The position numbers were made by a program, and so were the translations under genes. Under the pieces are notes generated by a model. The model was given only the letters and a program-made list of their open reading frames with translations, had not been told where the DNA came from and searched no databases. Positions 36,892 through 46,616 of a DNA stretch of 64,000 bases are shown here, piece after piece (position 1 is the stretch's first letter; the number at the start of each line of letters is the position of its first letter). Origin of the DNA: Rhodospirillaceae bacterium (GTDB lineage: Bacteria; Pseudomonadota; Alphaproteobacteria; Rhodospirillales; UBA2165); the NCBI GenBank assembly GCA_002723345.1, contig PBNV01000037.1:1-64000 (forward strand). The letters are read 5' to 3'.

Positions 36892-37308
36892 GTGCCGATA
36901 TCAGGCTCAAATACGGCGCATGTCCGCAATATCGCGGATGCCGGGAACTCGATCCGGCACGTGTTTATCCGTGACTTGGTGCTCACCTGTTTGATCGGTG
37001 TCTACAAACGAGAACAGAAACAACCCCAGCGCATCCGCATCAACTTGGACCTTGCCGTCCGCGAGGGAGCGGGTCCGCAGGATGATAAACTCTCCGAGGT
37101 AGTCTGTTATGAGGATGTTGCCACTGGCGTGCGGTCGCTTGTTAGCGAAGGGCATGTGAATTTGGTGGAGACTCTCGCGGAACGAATTGCGGAAATGTGT
37201 TTAACGGATGACAAAGTGCGTGCTGCACGTGTAAGGGTCGAAAAATTGGATGTCTTTGAGGACGCTGTCAGCGTTGGTGTCGAGATTGAACGGTTTAATA
37301 TGAGCTGA
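36892..37308 (+). CDS. folB: dihydroneopterin aldolase
   Basis: FolB converts dihydroneopterin to 6-hydroxymethyl-dihydropterin and glycolaldehyde in folate synthesis. The 138-residue protein has IRDLVLTCLIGVYKREQKQPQRIRINLDL and HVNLVETLAERIAEMCL with the conserved Glu; the first motif is shown in separate halves in the protein. It begins with GTG 36892 after a strong AAGGAGG. It is coupled to the SDR gene 35 bases upstream. Confidence 0.9.
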   Translation: MPISGSNTAHVRNIADAGNSIRHVFIRDLVLTCLIGVYKREQKQPQRIRINLDLAVREGAGPQDDKLSEVVCYEDVATGVRSLVSEGHVNLVETLAERIAEMCLTDDKVRAARVRVEKLDVFEDAVSVGVEIERFNMS

Positions 37309-37711
37309 GTTTTAGGGCCCTCTCAAAGTTCCAGAATATAGCCAAGTTATTGGAAATTAGTCATTTTTTGGCTAATTGGATGATGAGTTTTGCACATATA
37401 ACATATTTAGCCTCATTTTGGGTTTGAATTGGGAGGAGCTGAATTTGTTTCTTTTAGGATCCTTTAAAATTCAAAAAAAATCATTAACATCAATGACTTA
37501 AGAGAGATACGCGTTGACTGGCAATTCGTTTCCTATATGTTCTAAAAGGGTGAGAGGGTATTCGAGGATCGTCTTTTCAACAAAGTTATACACAGGCGGA
37601 ATGGTTGGCAGATACGGTTATAAAATTACAATTTGACCATCGTTCGCGCATAAAGAATGATGACTTTAACGCCTGTTTGCATATCGTTAAAATATTCGAG
37701 CATAAGAGCCA
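37309..37711. other. 403-base AT-rich region upstream of uvrC
   Basis: I see no gene on either strand. A possible promoter is TTGACT at 37514 with TATGTT at 37536 (16-base spacing), about 170 bases before uvrC. The rest is AT-rich leader sequence without a clear terminator for folB. Confidence 0.35.
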
Positions 37712-39622
37712 GTGGCAGAAATCAAACAAAATCAGATAGTTGAAGAGCCGGGCATATCGAACGCGCCCCTTAAAGGTGTCGATGTCATCAAAGGCTACCT
37801 CAAATCGCTGACGAGTGACCCTGGCGTCTACCGGATGATTAATTTAGAGGGGGACGTTTTGTATGTGGGGAAAGCCAAGAATTTAAAAAAAAGGGTGTCC
37901 AATTATGCCCATCCGGGCCGGCAGAGCATTCGCATCCAGCGGATGATCAATCAGACGCGGTCTATGGAATTTGTTACCACACATACAGAAGCCGAGGCGC
38001 TGCTGCTAGAGGCAAATCTGATTAAAAAGCTGACGCCGCGTTATAATATCTTGCTTCGCGATGATAAAAGTTTCCCATATATCCTGATCACGGGAGACCA
38101 TGCCTATCCGCAAGTTCTAAAGTACCGGGGAACCCGTAAACGTAAGGGAGAGTATTTTGGTCCATTCGCATCAGCCGGAGCAGTGAATCAATCGCTCGCC
38201 ATCCTGCAACGGGCATTTCTCCTGCGATCCTGTACAGATGCCGTTTTTACCTCTCGGACCCGGCCCTGCTTGCTATATCAAATCAAGCGTTGTTCTGCGC
38301 CGTGCGTCGAAATCACGACCAGACAGGACTATGCCCGCCTCGTCGAGCAAGCACGTTCCTTTTTAACGGGCAGGTCGAAAACAATACAAAAGCAGCTCGC
38401 TGAGGAAATGCAGGATTTGAGCGAGAACCTCCAATTCGAGAAGGCTGCCGTGCTTCGGGACCGCATTAAGGCCATGACGAACATTCAGTCACATCAGGAT
38501 ATTCAGGCACCCAATATTGATGAGGCGGATATCATCGCGCTCCACATGGAGGCCGGCCAGGCTTGCATCCAGATTTTCTTTTTGCGTTCTGGCACGAATT
38601 ATGGGAACCGGGCCTATTTCCCGACCCACACGGCCGATGCACTGCCAGAACAGATTATGGAAGCTTTCTTGGGTCAGTTCTATGCGAACAAAATACCGCC
38701 CAAACTAATACTACTCAGCATTAGTGTGATGGAAAAGCGTGTATTGGCCGATGCATTGTCAGAGAGGGCAGGGAAGCGGGTCGATTTGAGAGTGCCAAGC
38801 CGGGGCCAGAAGCGGGGTCTCGTGCGGCTCGCTCTGGAGAACGCGAGGAAAGCACTCAACCGTCGCCTAGTTGAGAGTGCCTCCCAGCGCCAGTTGCTCG
38901 ATGGGCTGGCCGAGAAACTGGGACTTGACCATGCACCGGACCGGATCGAGGTTTATGATAATTCACATATTTCGGGGACGAACGCTATCGGAGCGATGAT
39001 TGTCTCGGGGCCAGAGGGATTTATCAAAAACGCCTATCGGAAGTTTAATATTAGAGCCGATAAAGAAGATACAGAGTTTCAGCCGGGAGATGACTATGCA
39101 ATGATGCGCGAGGTGCTTACACGCCGGTTCGCTCGGGTTCAGAAGGAAGACCCTGACAGATCTCGCGGACAATGGCCCGATTTGGTACTAATCGACGGAG
39201 GTGCAGGTCAACTCGGAGCCACATTGGAGGTGTTTGGAGAACTTGGTATCGCAGATGTTAGCGTGGCCGCCATTGCAAAGGGTCCAGACCGCAATGCGGG
39301 GCGAGAAAGGATGTTTTTGCCGAATCGGGCGCCCTTTAGTTTGGACAGTCGAGATCCGGTCTTGTATTTTTTGCAGCGCTTACGAGATGAGGCGCATCGG
39401 TTTGCCATCGGCACACATCGTTCCCGACGGGCCAAAGACATGAAGCGGTCACCCTTGAATGAAATTCAAGGTATCGGTAGCGTGCGAAAGAAAGCGCTGC
39501 TCCATCACTTTGGCTCCGCGCGGGCCATTTCAGAGGCTGGCCTCGCCGATTTAGAAGCTGTGGACGGAATAAGCAGGTCAATCGCCGAACGCGTTTATGA
39601 CTGGTTTCATCCAGAAGACTGA
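37712..39622 (+). CDS. uvrC: excinuclease ABC subunit C
   Basis: UvrC makes the dual incisions in nucleotide-excision repair after UvrB loading. The 636-residue protein has the GIY-YIG-type N-terminal nuclease ([26 protein letters not shown] as split motifs, about residues 35-115), a UVR UvrB-binding segment near residue 240, the RNase H-like C-terminal nuclease with [18 protein letters not shown], and a helix-hairpin-helix tail ([18 protein letters not shown]). It uses a GTG start at 37712. pgsA follows 23 bases later, a common alphaproteobacterial order. Confidence 0.95.
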   Translation: MAEIKQNQIVEEPGISNAPLKGVDVIKGYLKSLTSDPGVYRMINLEGDVLYVGKAKNLKKRVSNYAHPGRQSIRIQRMINQTRSMEFVTTHTEAEALLLEANLIKKLTPRYNILLRDDKSFPYILITGDHAYPQVLKYRGTRKRKGEYFGPFASAGAVNQSLAILQRAFLLRSCTDAVFTSRTRPCLLYQIKRCSAPCVEITTRQDYARLVEQARSFLTGRSKTIQKQLAEEMQDLSENLQFEKAAVLRDRIKAMTNIQSHQDIQAPNIDEADIIALHMEAGQACIQIFFLRSGTNYGNRAYFPTHTADALPEQIMEAFLGQFYANKIPPKLILLSISVMEKRVLADALSERAGKRVDLRVPSRGQKRGLVRLALENARKALNRRLVESASQRQLLDGLAEKLGLDHAPDRIEVYDNSHISGTNAIGAMIVSGPEGFIKNAYRKFNIRADKEDTEFQPGDDYAMMREVLTRRFARVQKEDPDRSRGQWPDLVLIDGGAGQLGATLEVFGELGIADVSVAAIAKGPDRNAGRERMFLPNRAPFSLDSRDPVLYFLQRLRDEAHRFAIGTHRSRRAKDMKRSPLNEIQGIGSVRKKALLHHFGSARAISEAGLADLEAVDGISRSIAERVYDWFHPED

Positions 39623-39645
39623 GCCCCGGATAGGAAATAAGTTAG

Positions 39646-40272
39646 ATGTTGACCAATATTCCAAACTTACTGACCCTCTCACGGATCTTTGCAATTCCGT
39701 TAATCATTTTTACATTCTACATCGACGCGCCCTATGGCAATTGGATCGGCCTTGGTGTGCTCGCGTATGCTGGTGTGACAGATTTTTTCGACGGATACGT
39801 TGCCCGGGCCATGTCACAGCAATCTGCTTTTGGAAAATTTTTGGACCCCATAGCTGATAAACTTCTAGTCGGTGCATTGCTGGTGATGTTGACAGCGTTC
39901 GACCGCATTCCGGGTGTGGCTGTATTGCCCGCGGTTATTATTCTTTGTCGGGAAATTCTTGTGTCCGGACTTAGGGAGTTTTTAGGAGGGGTCAAAATCA
40001 GCGTCCCGGTTTCTAAGCTCGCGCAATGGAAGACGACCTTGCAGATGTTCATGCTCGGGTTTTTGCTTGTTGGTCCCGTGGGTCCAATGTTTGGCCCCTT
40101 TTCAACAACTGATGTTGGCGTAATCGGTTTGTGGATCGCCGCAATTTTGACGCTCTTGACTGGATACGACTATCTCCGAGCGGGCCTGCGCCATGTTGAG
40201 GGAATGGACGTGGCGGCGGCTGCAATGGAGAAGGAAAAATCGGATCCGCCTCCCGCAACAGGTTCGCATTAA
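39646..40272 (+). CDS. pgsA: CDP-diacylglycerol-glycerol-3-phosphate 3-phosphatidyltransferase
   Basis: PgsA makes phosphatidylglycerol phosphate at the inner membrane. The 208-residue protein has about four membrane segments and the CDP-alcohol phosphotransferase motif D-x2-D-G-x2-A-R-x8-G-x3-D-x3-D, seen as DFFDGYVARAMSQQSAFG then KFLDPIADK. The start at ATG 39646 has AGGAAAT upstream. It is 23 bases after uvrC and begins a run that continues into molybdenum-cofactor genes. Confidence 0.95.
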   Translation: MLTNIPNLLTLSRIFAIPLIIFTFYIDAPYGNWIGLGVLAYAGVTDFFDGYVARAMSQQSAFGKFLDPIADKLLVGALLVMLTAFDRIPGVAVLPAVIILCREILVSGLREFLGGVKISVPVSKLAQWKTTLQMFMLGFLLVGPVGPMFGPFSTTDVGVIGLWIAAILTLLTGYDYLRAGLRHVEGMDVAAAAMEKEKSDPPPATGSH

Positions 40273-40283
40273 GGCCCGTACCC

Positions 40284-40787
40284 ATGAGAGTATTTGGCCT
40301 TGCAGGTTGGAGTGGTAGCGGCAAAACAACGTTAATGGTAAACTTGCTCCCTGAAATTATTGCTCGAGGCATCACCGTATCTACAGTTAAGCACGCGCAT
40401 CATGAGTTCGACATCGACCGGCCGGGTAAAGATTCTTATGAGCATCGACGGGCGGGTGCGACCGAGGTTATGATTAGCTCGGCTAGTCGTTGGGCGCTCA
40501 TGCACGAACTGAGGGGCGTGAAGGATCCGCCTCTCGAAATGCTTATTGACCATATGTCGCCGGTGGATTTGTTGCTAGTAGAGGGATTTAAATGGGAGGC
40601 GCATCCCAAAATCGAAGTTCACCGCCCGGTAATCAATAAGCCTCTTTTGCAACCGGACGATCCGCATATAATTGCTGTGGCCAGCGACAAAGATCTTCCA
40701 AAAGTTAATGTCCCCGTTTTGCCATTGGGCGATGCAGTTGTGATCACGGATTTTATCCTTGATGCGGTCGCTCTGAATGTGGTTTGA
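40284..40787 (+). CDS. mobB: molybdopterin-guanine dinucleotide biosynthesis adaptor protein
   Basis: MobB is a GTP-binding accessory protein for molybdopterin-guanine dinucleotide formation. The 167-residue P-loop protein has GLAGWSGSGKTTLMVNLLP at its start, VKHAHHEFDIDRPGKDSYEHRRAG in the body (shown in parts) and LLLVEGFKWEAHPKIEVHR. It lies 11 bases after pgsA. The moeA frame begins within its stop, so translation is probably coupled. Confidence 0.93.
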   Translation: MRVFGLAGWSGSGKTTLMVNLLPEIIARGITVSTVKHAHHEFDIDRPGKDSYEHRRAGATEVMISSASRWALMHELRGVKDPPLEMLIDHMSPVDLLLVEGFKWEAHPKIEVHRPVINKPLLQPDDPHIIAVASDKDLPKVNVPVLPLGDAVVITDFILDAVALNVV

Positions 40788-40798
40788 GGCGAAAAGGG

Positions 40799-42076
40799 AT
40801 GGCTGACTTAAACGACTGTTTTGCTGAAGTGGTTGGGCGTCTCACGATTGCCGAGGCAATGGAGAGGTTTGTTTTGGGTTTGGACTGTATCGTCGCTGGT
40901 GAGGATGTCCCGTTAGCAGAGGCTTTGGGGCGTATTCTTGCCAATGACGTGACGTCTGGTATCCAGATTCCGCCACATAATAATTCTGCCGTAGATGGAT
41001 ATTTGATCTGCTTGGATGATTTGGAAGGGGCCGGTGAAAGCAGATTACCCGTGGCCGGGCGGATTGCTGCAGGCCATCCATTGGAAACAAAAGCACTTTC
41101 TGGGCAGGCCTATCAGATCTTTACGGGCGCTCAAGTGCCTGCCGGAGAAGAGGGCCGGGGTCCCGATACAATTTTCATGGTTGAGGATGTCGAAGTAGAA
41201 GGTGGATATGTCATCCTACCCCCAGGGCAAACACGCGGCGCAAATCTCAGATTGGCGGGCGAGGATGTGAAAATTGGAGATACAGTGCTACGCGCAGGGA
41301 CCTCGCTCCGCCCACAGGATATAGGTATGGCAGCCTCAATTGGACGGTCGTATCTGACAGTTCAGCAGAAATTACGCGTCGCCGTTTTTTCAACAGGTGA
41401 TGAAATCAGAAACCCCGGCGATGAACTTGAGCCAGGAACAATCTATGACATCAATCGTTTTACGGTGCCGGCGCTGCTGACCAATCTTGGCTGCAGAGTT
41501 ACGGATCTTGGAATTTATCCAGATAACCTGATGTCTATTCAAGAAGGCCTAGCTGGTGCCTCGAAAAATCATGACCTTATTCTTACCTCAGGCGGTGTGT
41601 CTAAAGGTGAGGAGGATCACGTTAGAACAGCGGTCGAAAATTTGGGTGCTCTTCATACGTGGAATCTGTTGATCAAACTAGGCCGCCCCATTGCTCTTGG
41701 ACACATAGACGCCGCTAGCCGTCAGGTGCCATTCATCGGTCTACCTGGAAATCCCGTTGCCGTCATGGTGACATTTCTTAAATTGGTGCGGCCAATCATC
41801 CGGCTCTTATCCGGAGCCAGTGAGCTTGACCAGAATTTGTACCAGGTACCTGCCAAGTTTAACTTTATCAAAAAACCAGGCCGGCGGGAGTGGCTTAGAT
41901 GCCGACTCGAAAAGGATGGAGGTGGCCCCCCGTGTGCCATAAAGTATCCCGATGACGGTTCAGGCATCTTAACGTCCATGGTAGCTTCCGATGGTTTGGT
42001 CGAGTTGGCTGAGGACTCGGCAGGTGTGACGCGAGGTCAATTGGTGGATTTCCTTCCGTTCAATGAGGTTATGTAA
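40799..42076 (+). CDS. moeA: molybdopterin molybdenumtransferase
   Basis: MoeA inserts molybdate into adenylated molybdopterin. The protein of 425 residues shows PPHNNSAVDGYLI, YQIFTGAQVPAG, RLAGEDVKIGDTVLRAGT, STGDEIRNPGDEL and TSGGVSKGEEDHV, followed by FIGLPGNPVAVMVTF. An in-frame TTG at 40784 overlaps the mobB stop, but ATG 40799 with GAGG nine bases upstream is preferred. It overlaps moaD (TAATG at 42074-42078). Its product supports the XdhAB enzyme encoded in this window. Confidence 0.95.
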   Translation: MADLNDCFAEVVGRLTIAEAMERFVLGLDCIVAGEDVPLAEALGRILANDVTSGIQIPPHNNSAVDGYLICLDDLEGAGESRLPVAGRIAAGHPLETKALSGQAYQIFTGAQVPAGEEGRGPDTIFMVEDVEVEGGYVILPPGQTRGANLRLAGEDVKIGDTVLRAGTSLRPQDIGMAASIGRSYLTVQQKLRVAVFSTGDEIRNPGDELEPGTIYDINRFTVPALLTNLGCRVTDLGIYPDNLMSIQEGLAGASKNHDLILTSGGVSKGEEDHVRTAVENLGALHTWNLLIKLGRPIALGHIDAASRQVPFIGLPGNPVAVMVTFLKLVRPIIRLLSGASELDQNLYQVPAKFNFIKKPGRREWLRCRLEKDGGGPPCAIKYPDDGSGILTSMVASDGLVELAEDSAGVTRGQLVDFLPFNEVM

Positions 42077-42327
42077 TGAAACTATTTTACTTTGCGTGGG
42101 TCCGGGACAAGATGGGAAGGGATGGCGAACAAATCCAACTTCCCGAAGGTATTCATACAGCTGGCGAGTTCATCGAGTGGTTCAAAGATCGGGGGACTGC
42201 CGAAGCGGAAGTTATTGGCGCGTCAGAGATGGTTAAAATGGCGGTGAATCAGGAGTATGCCGGTCCCAGCCATCCTATATCTGATGATGATGAAGTCGCA
42301 CTTTTCCCGCCCGTTACCGGAGGTTGA
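42076..42327 (+). CDS. moaD: molybdopterin synthase sulfur carrier subunit
   Basis: MoaD is the ubiquitin-like sulfur carrier whose C-terminal Gly-Gly is thiocarboxylated. The 83-residue protein begins MKLFYFAWVRDKMG and ends VALFPPVTGG, the diagnostic tail. Its ATG overlaps the moeA stop by one base and moaE begins three bases after its stop, giving a compact moeA-moaD-moaE unit. Confidence 0.95.
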   Translation: MKLFYFAWVRDKMGRDGEQIQLPEGIHTAGEFIEWFKDRGTAEAEVIGASEMVKMAVNQEYAGPSHPISDDDEVALFPPVTGG

Positions 42328-42330
42328 TAA

Positions 42331-42786
42331 GTGATCCGGGTTCAACGAGAAGACTTTGATGTCGGCCAAGAGATAAATCGGTTTTCAAATGACAAACACG
42401 ATATTGGAGCGGTCTGCACATTTTTAGGACTAGTCCGGGATCTGGCCGGGGATAGCATAAAAACCATGACGCTCGATTATTATCCCGGTATGACGGAAAA
42501 AGAACTTTCTAAGATCGAGGCAGAGGCGCGGGCGCGATGGCCTCTCACCGACTGTGTGATCATACACCGTTATGGTATATTGGAGCCAGGAGATCGAATT
42601 GTAATGGTGGCGACTGCCTCTCCGCATCGGCAGGCTGCGTTCCAGTCATGCGAATTCCTCATGGATTACTTGAAAACACGGGCGCCGTTCTGGAAGAAAG
42701 AAGATACCGGCGATGGCGAACAATGGGTTGAGGCGCGTGCCTCAGATGATGTCGCCGCTGACCGGTGGACGGAGAACATCGAATAG
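42331..42786 (+). CDS. moaE: molybdopterin synthase catalytic subunit
   Basis: MoaE converts precursor Z to molybdopterin with two thiocarboxylated MoaD. The 151-residue protein has GAVCTFLGLVRD, LDYYPGMTEKELSKIEAEAR, HRYGILEPGD and TRAPFWKKEDTGDG with the catalytic lysine region. It begins with GTG 42331 and converges with the alpha/beta hydrolase gene, with only seven bases between. Confidence 0.95.
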   Translation: MIRVQREDFDVGQEINRFSNDKHDIGAVCTFLGLVRDLAGDSIKTMTLDYYPGMTEKELSKIEAEARARWPLTDCVIIHRYGILEPGDRIVMVATASPHRQAAFQSCEFLMDYLKTRAPFWKKEDTGDGEQWVEARASDDVAADRWTENIE

Positions 42787-42793
42787 CCGGGCG

Positions 42794-43591
42794 TTAGGGG
42801 TGCCGGCCCAGAAAATCTGCACAAATGTTTGCAAACAGATCGGGCGTTTCGATCAACGCCACATGCCCCGAGCCTGTTAGAATTTTCAGCTCTGAGTTTT
42901 TAATGCCAGCCTGCAGCTCCTGAGCGCGGTGAACAGCGACAATGGCATCTTTGTCCGAACAGGTAATAAGCGTCGGGACATTCAATTCCTCCAGGCGTGC
43001 GTGGGTATCGCCTCTGATGCAGGCTTCGAGTTGACCGATCCAACCATCCATAGTAGCCATGCTGGTGATCATGGCGTCTCGTATGGTGGCCATGTCGTCC
43101 AGATGATCGTGGTAATACTGTGGCTCATACAACATCAGGAGGCTGATGTCTGCGAGTTGGTCCCGCAATCCCCTCTCAGCGAGGGTTTTCCGCAGGCTTT
43201 GGAATTTGTGCAGGCGGTTGCAGTTCCGGCTCCAGCTATGGTGGATGCCGAGGGATCGAACTAGACTGGGATGATTGAGAGCAACGCATTGAGCGATGTG
43301 ACCTCCCATCGAGAACCCCATGACATGTGCGGTTTTAATGCCCTCAGCTGCGAGGACCGCCACGGCGTCTTCTGCCATGTCGGAGAGTGAATAGCCGGGT
43401 TCTGGTGTACTGCTTTGTCCGACGCCCCGATTGTCGAAGACAAAGCATTGGTAATGCTGGCTCAAAAGGGGTAACTGACCGGCCCAAAAAGTATGATCAT
43501 GGCCAGTGCCGCTGATTAGAAGCAGAGGGACACCCGACCCATGATATTCATAGTATATTTTGCTGTCTAGAGCTGTAGTCGCGATCGGCAT
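42794..43591 (-). CDS. alpha/beta-hydrolase
   Basis: The 265-residue protein has the alpha/beta-hydrolase fold with the oxyanion segment ISGTGHDHTFW, the nucleophile elbow GFSMGG, Asp in CSDKDAIV and His in GSGHVALIE. Serine hydrolase activity is likely but the substrate is open; beta-ketoadipate enol-lactone hydrolase-like and other C-C or ester hydrolases look similar. The frame runs to a TTG at 43606, but ATG 43591 follows GAGGAC and was chosen. Confidence 0.85.
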   Translation of the reverse strand: MPIATTALDSKIYYEYHGSGVPLLLISGTGHDHTFWAGQLPLLSQHYQCFVFDNRGVGQSSTPEPGYSLSDMAEDAVAVLAAEGIKTAHVMGFSMGGHIAQCVALNHPSLVRSLGIHHSWSRNCNRLHKFQSLRKTLAERGLRDQLADISLLMLYEPQYYHDHLDDMATIRDAMITSMATMDGWIGQLEACIRGDTHARLEELNVPTLITCSDKDAIVAVHRAQELQAGIKNSELKILTGSGHVALIETPDLFANICADFLGRHP

Positions 43592-43728
43592 AAATTTTGT
43601 CCTCAATGTCCACTTATTTCCCCGGCTCTATGACCGGCTCCTCGGAATTTACAATAGATCCCATCGATCTTAGAAGCTTTGAGCCTCGGGCCTCAATTTT
43701 GGCACAAATGGAATATTGAGGTTGAGCT

Positions 43729-44559
43729 TTATAGCTCGGTCAGTAGAAACCAAATTTCGGTTTTCCCCGGCAAAAGAGATCGGTTTATCAGCATAGTGTT
43801 CGTGCCCAAATATTTGACTTTGTGTGACAAGGCGGCAATTTCTGGAAACTTATCTGCGCCAGCAAAAGACATATGCATCGGCATGACCACGCGGGGACTG
43901 ATTTGACTGATGATGTGCATGGCTTCCTCGTGACTGACGGTCACGGTGCCATCGATTGGGACAAACAAAACGTCTATTCTGCCCACCTGAGCGATTTGCT
44001 CTTGACTCAGAAAATGATGGAGGTGGCCAAGGTGGGCAAAGCACAGGCCGACCGCCTCGAAGATAAAAATAGAATTGCTATTAGTGGCCCCCTGACCAAA
44101 GTCGAAAATATTTGTGGGGAGATTGTAAACTCGTAGATCCTTAACGCGGAGGTTGTGAATAGCAATCCCAGCCTCGGGGTGCCAACCCCGCAGAATATGT
44201 TTAACCGCGGGATCGACGAAGTCCGTGTGGTGACTTGAATGGGAGTTATTCATTGTCACAATGGTTGGCACCCGACCAGGTATATGAAATCCGGCATAGT
44301 CTGTTGCCGCAGAGATACCCTGCGGTGTCTCGATTTGAAATGTTGAGTGATCTACAAAGGTCACCCTCACACTACCCGGCGGGACCTGAGATGATGCTTT
44401 ACTGGCATTATGTATTGATGGTTTAGGGTTTATTCTCTCAACAAGCCCGAGACCGCACGGATGAGGCTTTATTGGTTCGGCCCTTACCTGTCCTAATATT
44501 CCAAGAAGTATACAAAGGCCCGATATACTGGAGAGGACCTGTGCAATAGGAACACCCAT
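43729..44559 (-). CDS. MBL-fold metallo-hydrolase, UlaG-like, exported
   Basis: The 276-residue protein begins with a hydrophobic signal segment (SSISGLCILLGILGQVRA) and has the UlaG-like metallo-beta-lactamase fold: VTFVDHSTFQIETPQG, then NNSHSSHHTDF in the metal-motif position, AHLGHLHHFLS and a late VVMPMHMSF. The HxHxDH core is not canonical, although several histidines remain. It is a tandem paralogue of the gene at 44564, four bases away. A periplasmic location and metal-dependent hydrolysis are inferred. Confidence 0.78.
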   Translation of the reverse strand: MGVPIAQVLSSISGLCILLGILGQVRAEPIKPHPCGLGLVERINPKPSIHNASKASSQVPPGSVRVTFVDHSTFQIETPQGISAATDYAGFHIPGRVPTIVTMNNSHSSHHTDFVDPAVKHILRGWHPEAGIAIHNLRVKDLRVYNLPTNIFDFGQGATNSNSIFIFEAVGLCFAHLGHLHHFLSQEQIAQVGRIDVLFVPIDGTVTVSHEEAMHIISQISPRVVMPMHMSFAGADKFPEIAALSHKVKYLGTNTMLINRSLLPGKTEIWFLLTEL

Positions 44560-44563
44560 AGTA

Positions 44564-45454
44564 TTATAACCGGGGCTCTAATTTGCTGCCCGGTCGCTGG
44601 GGCGGCAGGAGCAGGACCTCTGTTTTTATCGGCAAGGTTGAGCGGCTAAGCATCATTGTGTGGGTACCGAAGCGTTTCACTGTGTATACCGTGGAAATAT
44701 CCCTAAGAAACGTTTTTGCCGTTGGCATACCATCAAAATGCATTGGAATTATTAGCCTAGGATTTATGCCCTTGATGTTGTGTATCAATTCGTCATAGCT
44801 CTGGGTTACAAGCCGGTCAATTGGAATCAGTAAAACGTCGATCCGTCCGATATCTGTAAGCTGCTGCTGATCCAAGATATGGCGCAGATGACCCATATGA
44901 GCAATACATAGGCCTTGGGATTGAATGATGAAGACGGAGCTAAAATTAGAGAACCCGGCACCAAAGTCCGTAATGTTAGTCGGCAGGTTATAAACCCGGA
45001 CGTCTTTCAGGGTGACATCGTGCCTCTGAAGGGTAAGAGCCTCGGTCCATCCTCGTAAAACGAAAGAAATATTGGGGGAGATCAAATTCGTTGAGTGGCT
45101 GCCGCCCTCGACGTCCATGGTTACTATGTCTGGCTGTACGTCCGCTCGAAAATAATCGTTATAATCCGTGATGACTCTAATATTTTCCGGGGATTGGATG
45201 AGAAACGTCGAGTGGCCTATAAACGTTAGACTGAGTTGGCCTGACTGAAGGCTCTTTGGGTCAATGTTTACTTGGCGTACGAAGCTACTTTTAGCACTGA
45301 TATTTGTGACTAAATACTGGGACTGATGCTCGTAATTTACGATACCGCTGCCGCAGGGCATTCTTATTTGCGTGTTTTTATTCTGGGCGGCAACAGGTTG
45401 GAATGCTGTGTTCCCTGCTAAAATTAAAAAAAATGCAATCAGGTATTTTAACAT
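44564..45454 (-). CDS. MBL-fold protein, tandem paralogue with altered metal site
   Basis: The 296-residue paralogue starts MLKYLIAFFLILAGN, a signal peptide ending near VAAQ. It keeps the fold landmarks LTFIGHSTFLIQSPEN, AHMGHLRHILDQ, IGRIDVLLIPID and LIIPMHFDG. At the metal-motif position it reads GGSHSTNLISP, where its neighbour has SHSSHHTDF, so two histidines are lost. AGGAAC precedes ATG 45454; an upstream in-frame start at 45496 is less likely. The pair probably arose by duplication, and this copy may have lost hydrolase activity. Confidence 0.75.
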   Translation of the reverse strand: MLKYLIAFFLILAGNTAFQPVAAQNKNTQIRMPCGSGIVNYEHQSQYLVTNISAKSSFVRQVNIDPKSLQSGQLSLTFIGHSTFLIQSPENIRVITDYNDYFRADVQPDIVTMDVEGGSHSTNLISPNISFVLRGWTEALTLQRHDVTLKDVRVYNLPTNITDFGAGFSNFSSVFIIQSQGLCIAHMGHLRHILDQQQLTDIGRIDVLLIPIDRLVTQSYDELIHNIKGINPRLIIPMHFDGMPTAKTFLRDISTVYTVKRFGTHTMMLSRSTLPIKTEVLLLPPQRPGSKLEPRL

Positions 45455-45699
45455 TTTGTTCCTAAAAATTATTTTGCAGGTTCTCACAAATGCCACTCCA
45501 AGGCATTTTTTTCGAAATCAGGGTCGTTCAGCAAGTGTCGCGATTAATGTAAGGCGATTTTAATTTGTTAAAATAAATGTACACATTCCCAGAGACATGT
45601 GGGTGTCTAAATTTTTTGACGGCCTCTAATAAGTTATGGGCTGCTGTCGTGTTAATCCAAGCAAATATGTTTTGGACTCGCGCAGTTATCGTTCGATAA

Positions 45700-46590
45700 T
45701 TATAAATCGATTCTCATGTTGTCGTGGGCTAGACGCAGTTCGCCCTTGAAATTGGCTCGGATATCTTCTGCCACTTCATTAAGTAGGGCAGGCCCTATAA
45801 TGTCCTTTGGCATGTGAACGCTCATAATATCCTTAACGACTGGATTGCAAGTGTCGTAGCTCGCGAAATGGGTGGCAACAAGGCTCTTGGCATTGGCCTT
45901 TTGTGCAATTTTACCCAGTTCCTTTGGACTGGTGTGAGACCAGGTGCCGACGTTGGCTTTTTGCCGAAATTTGATGGCACTCTCTGGGAAGGTACATTCG
46001 TGAATCATAAGGTCAACATTTTTGGACAACTCGATAAATCTGTCGCAGGGCGCCGTATCACCACTGAATGAAACCGATAAACCGTCTATGGTGTCCATGC
46101 GAAGACCAAAGCAAGGTGTTATCTCCTGGGGAATGTGTTCCACATAACAGGCGGTGACTTTGACAAATTCGTCTTCGAAAACCGTTCCAGGTTCACACTC
46201 CCGAACGTCGGGAACCAGGATTTCTGTATTTTGTCGGCGCGGATACTGCCGACGAGCCTCGATATCTTTCGCGAACGCTCCATTCTCAAACAGGTGGTCA
46301 ACGAAATCTTGAGTGCCTGGCGGGCCGACCACTACTGGTGCTCTCTCTCTGTCACAAATCCAGGTAGTGAGGAGAAAGTAGGGAAAATCTACAATGTGAT
46401 CATAATGAAGGTGGGATAAGAAGACCGTATTTACATCGACCGGGTTGATGTTCGACTTGATCATGGAGCGAGTTGCATTGGCGCCACAGTCAAAAAGGTA
46501 ATGTCGGCCGCGAACTGTCAAAAGAATCGCCGATCCACCGCGGTCAGGGTCCGGGGCGGCGGCGCTCGTGCCAAGCATAGTGATACGCAT
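45700..46590 (-). CDS. MBL-fold hydrolase, RNase Z-like
   Basis: The 296-residue protein has the full metallo-beta-lactamase signature LSHLHYDHIVDF, then FSGDTAPCDRF, and a late ATHFASYD, resembling the RNase Z/ElaC group of MBL proteins. Whether it processes tRNA or hydrolyses a small molecule is uncertain; an exosite arm is not obvious. GGGAG lies eight bases before ATG 46590, so this start is preferred over 46605. It lies 27 bases from the VOC gene upstream. Confidence 0.82.
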   Translation of the reverse strand: MRITMLGTSAAAPDPDRGGSAILLTVRGRHYLFDCGANATRSMIKSNINPVDVNTVFLSHLHYDHIVDFPYFLLTTWICDRERAPVVVGPPGTQDFVDHLFENGAFAKDIEARRQYPRRQNTEILVPDVRECEPGTVFEDEFVKVTACYVEHIPQEITPCFGLRMDTIDGLSVSFSGDTAPCDRFIELSKNVDLMIHECTFPESAIKFRQKANVGTWSHTSPKELGKIAQKANAKSLVATHFASYDTCNPVVKDIMSVHMPKDIIGPALLNEVAEDIRANFKGELRLAHDNMRIDL

Positions 46591-46616
46591 AAATCTGGCT
46601 CCCATATGTCAAAAAA

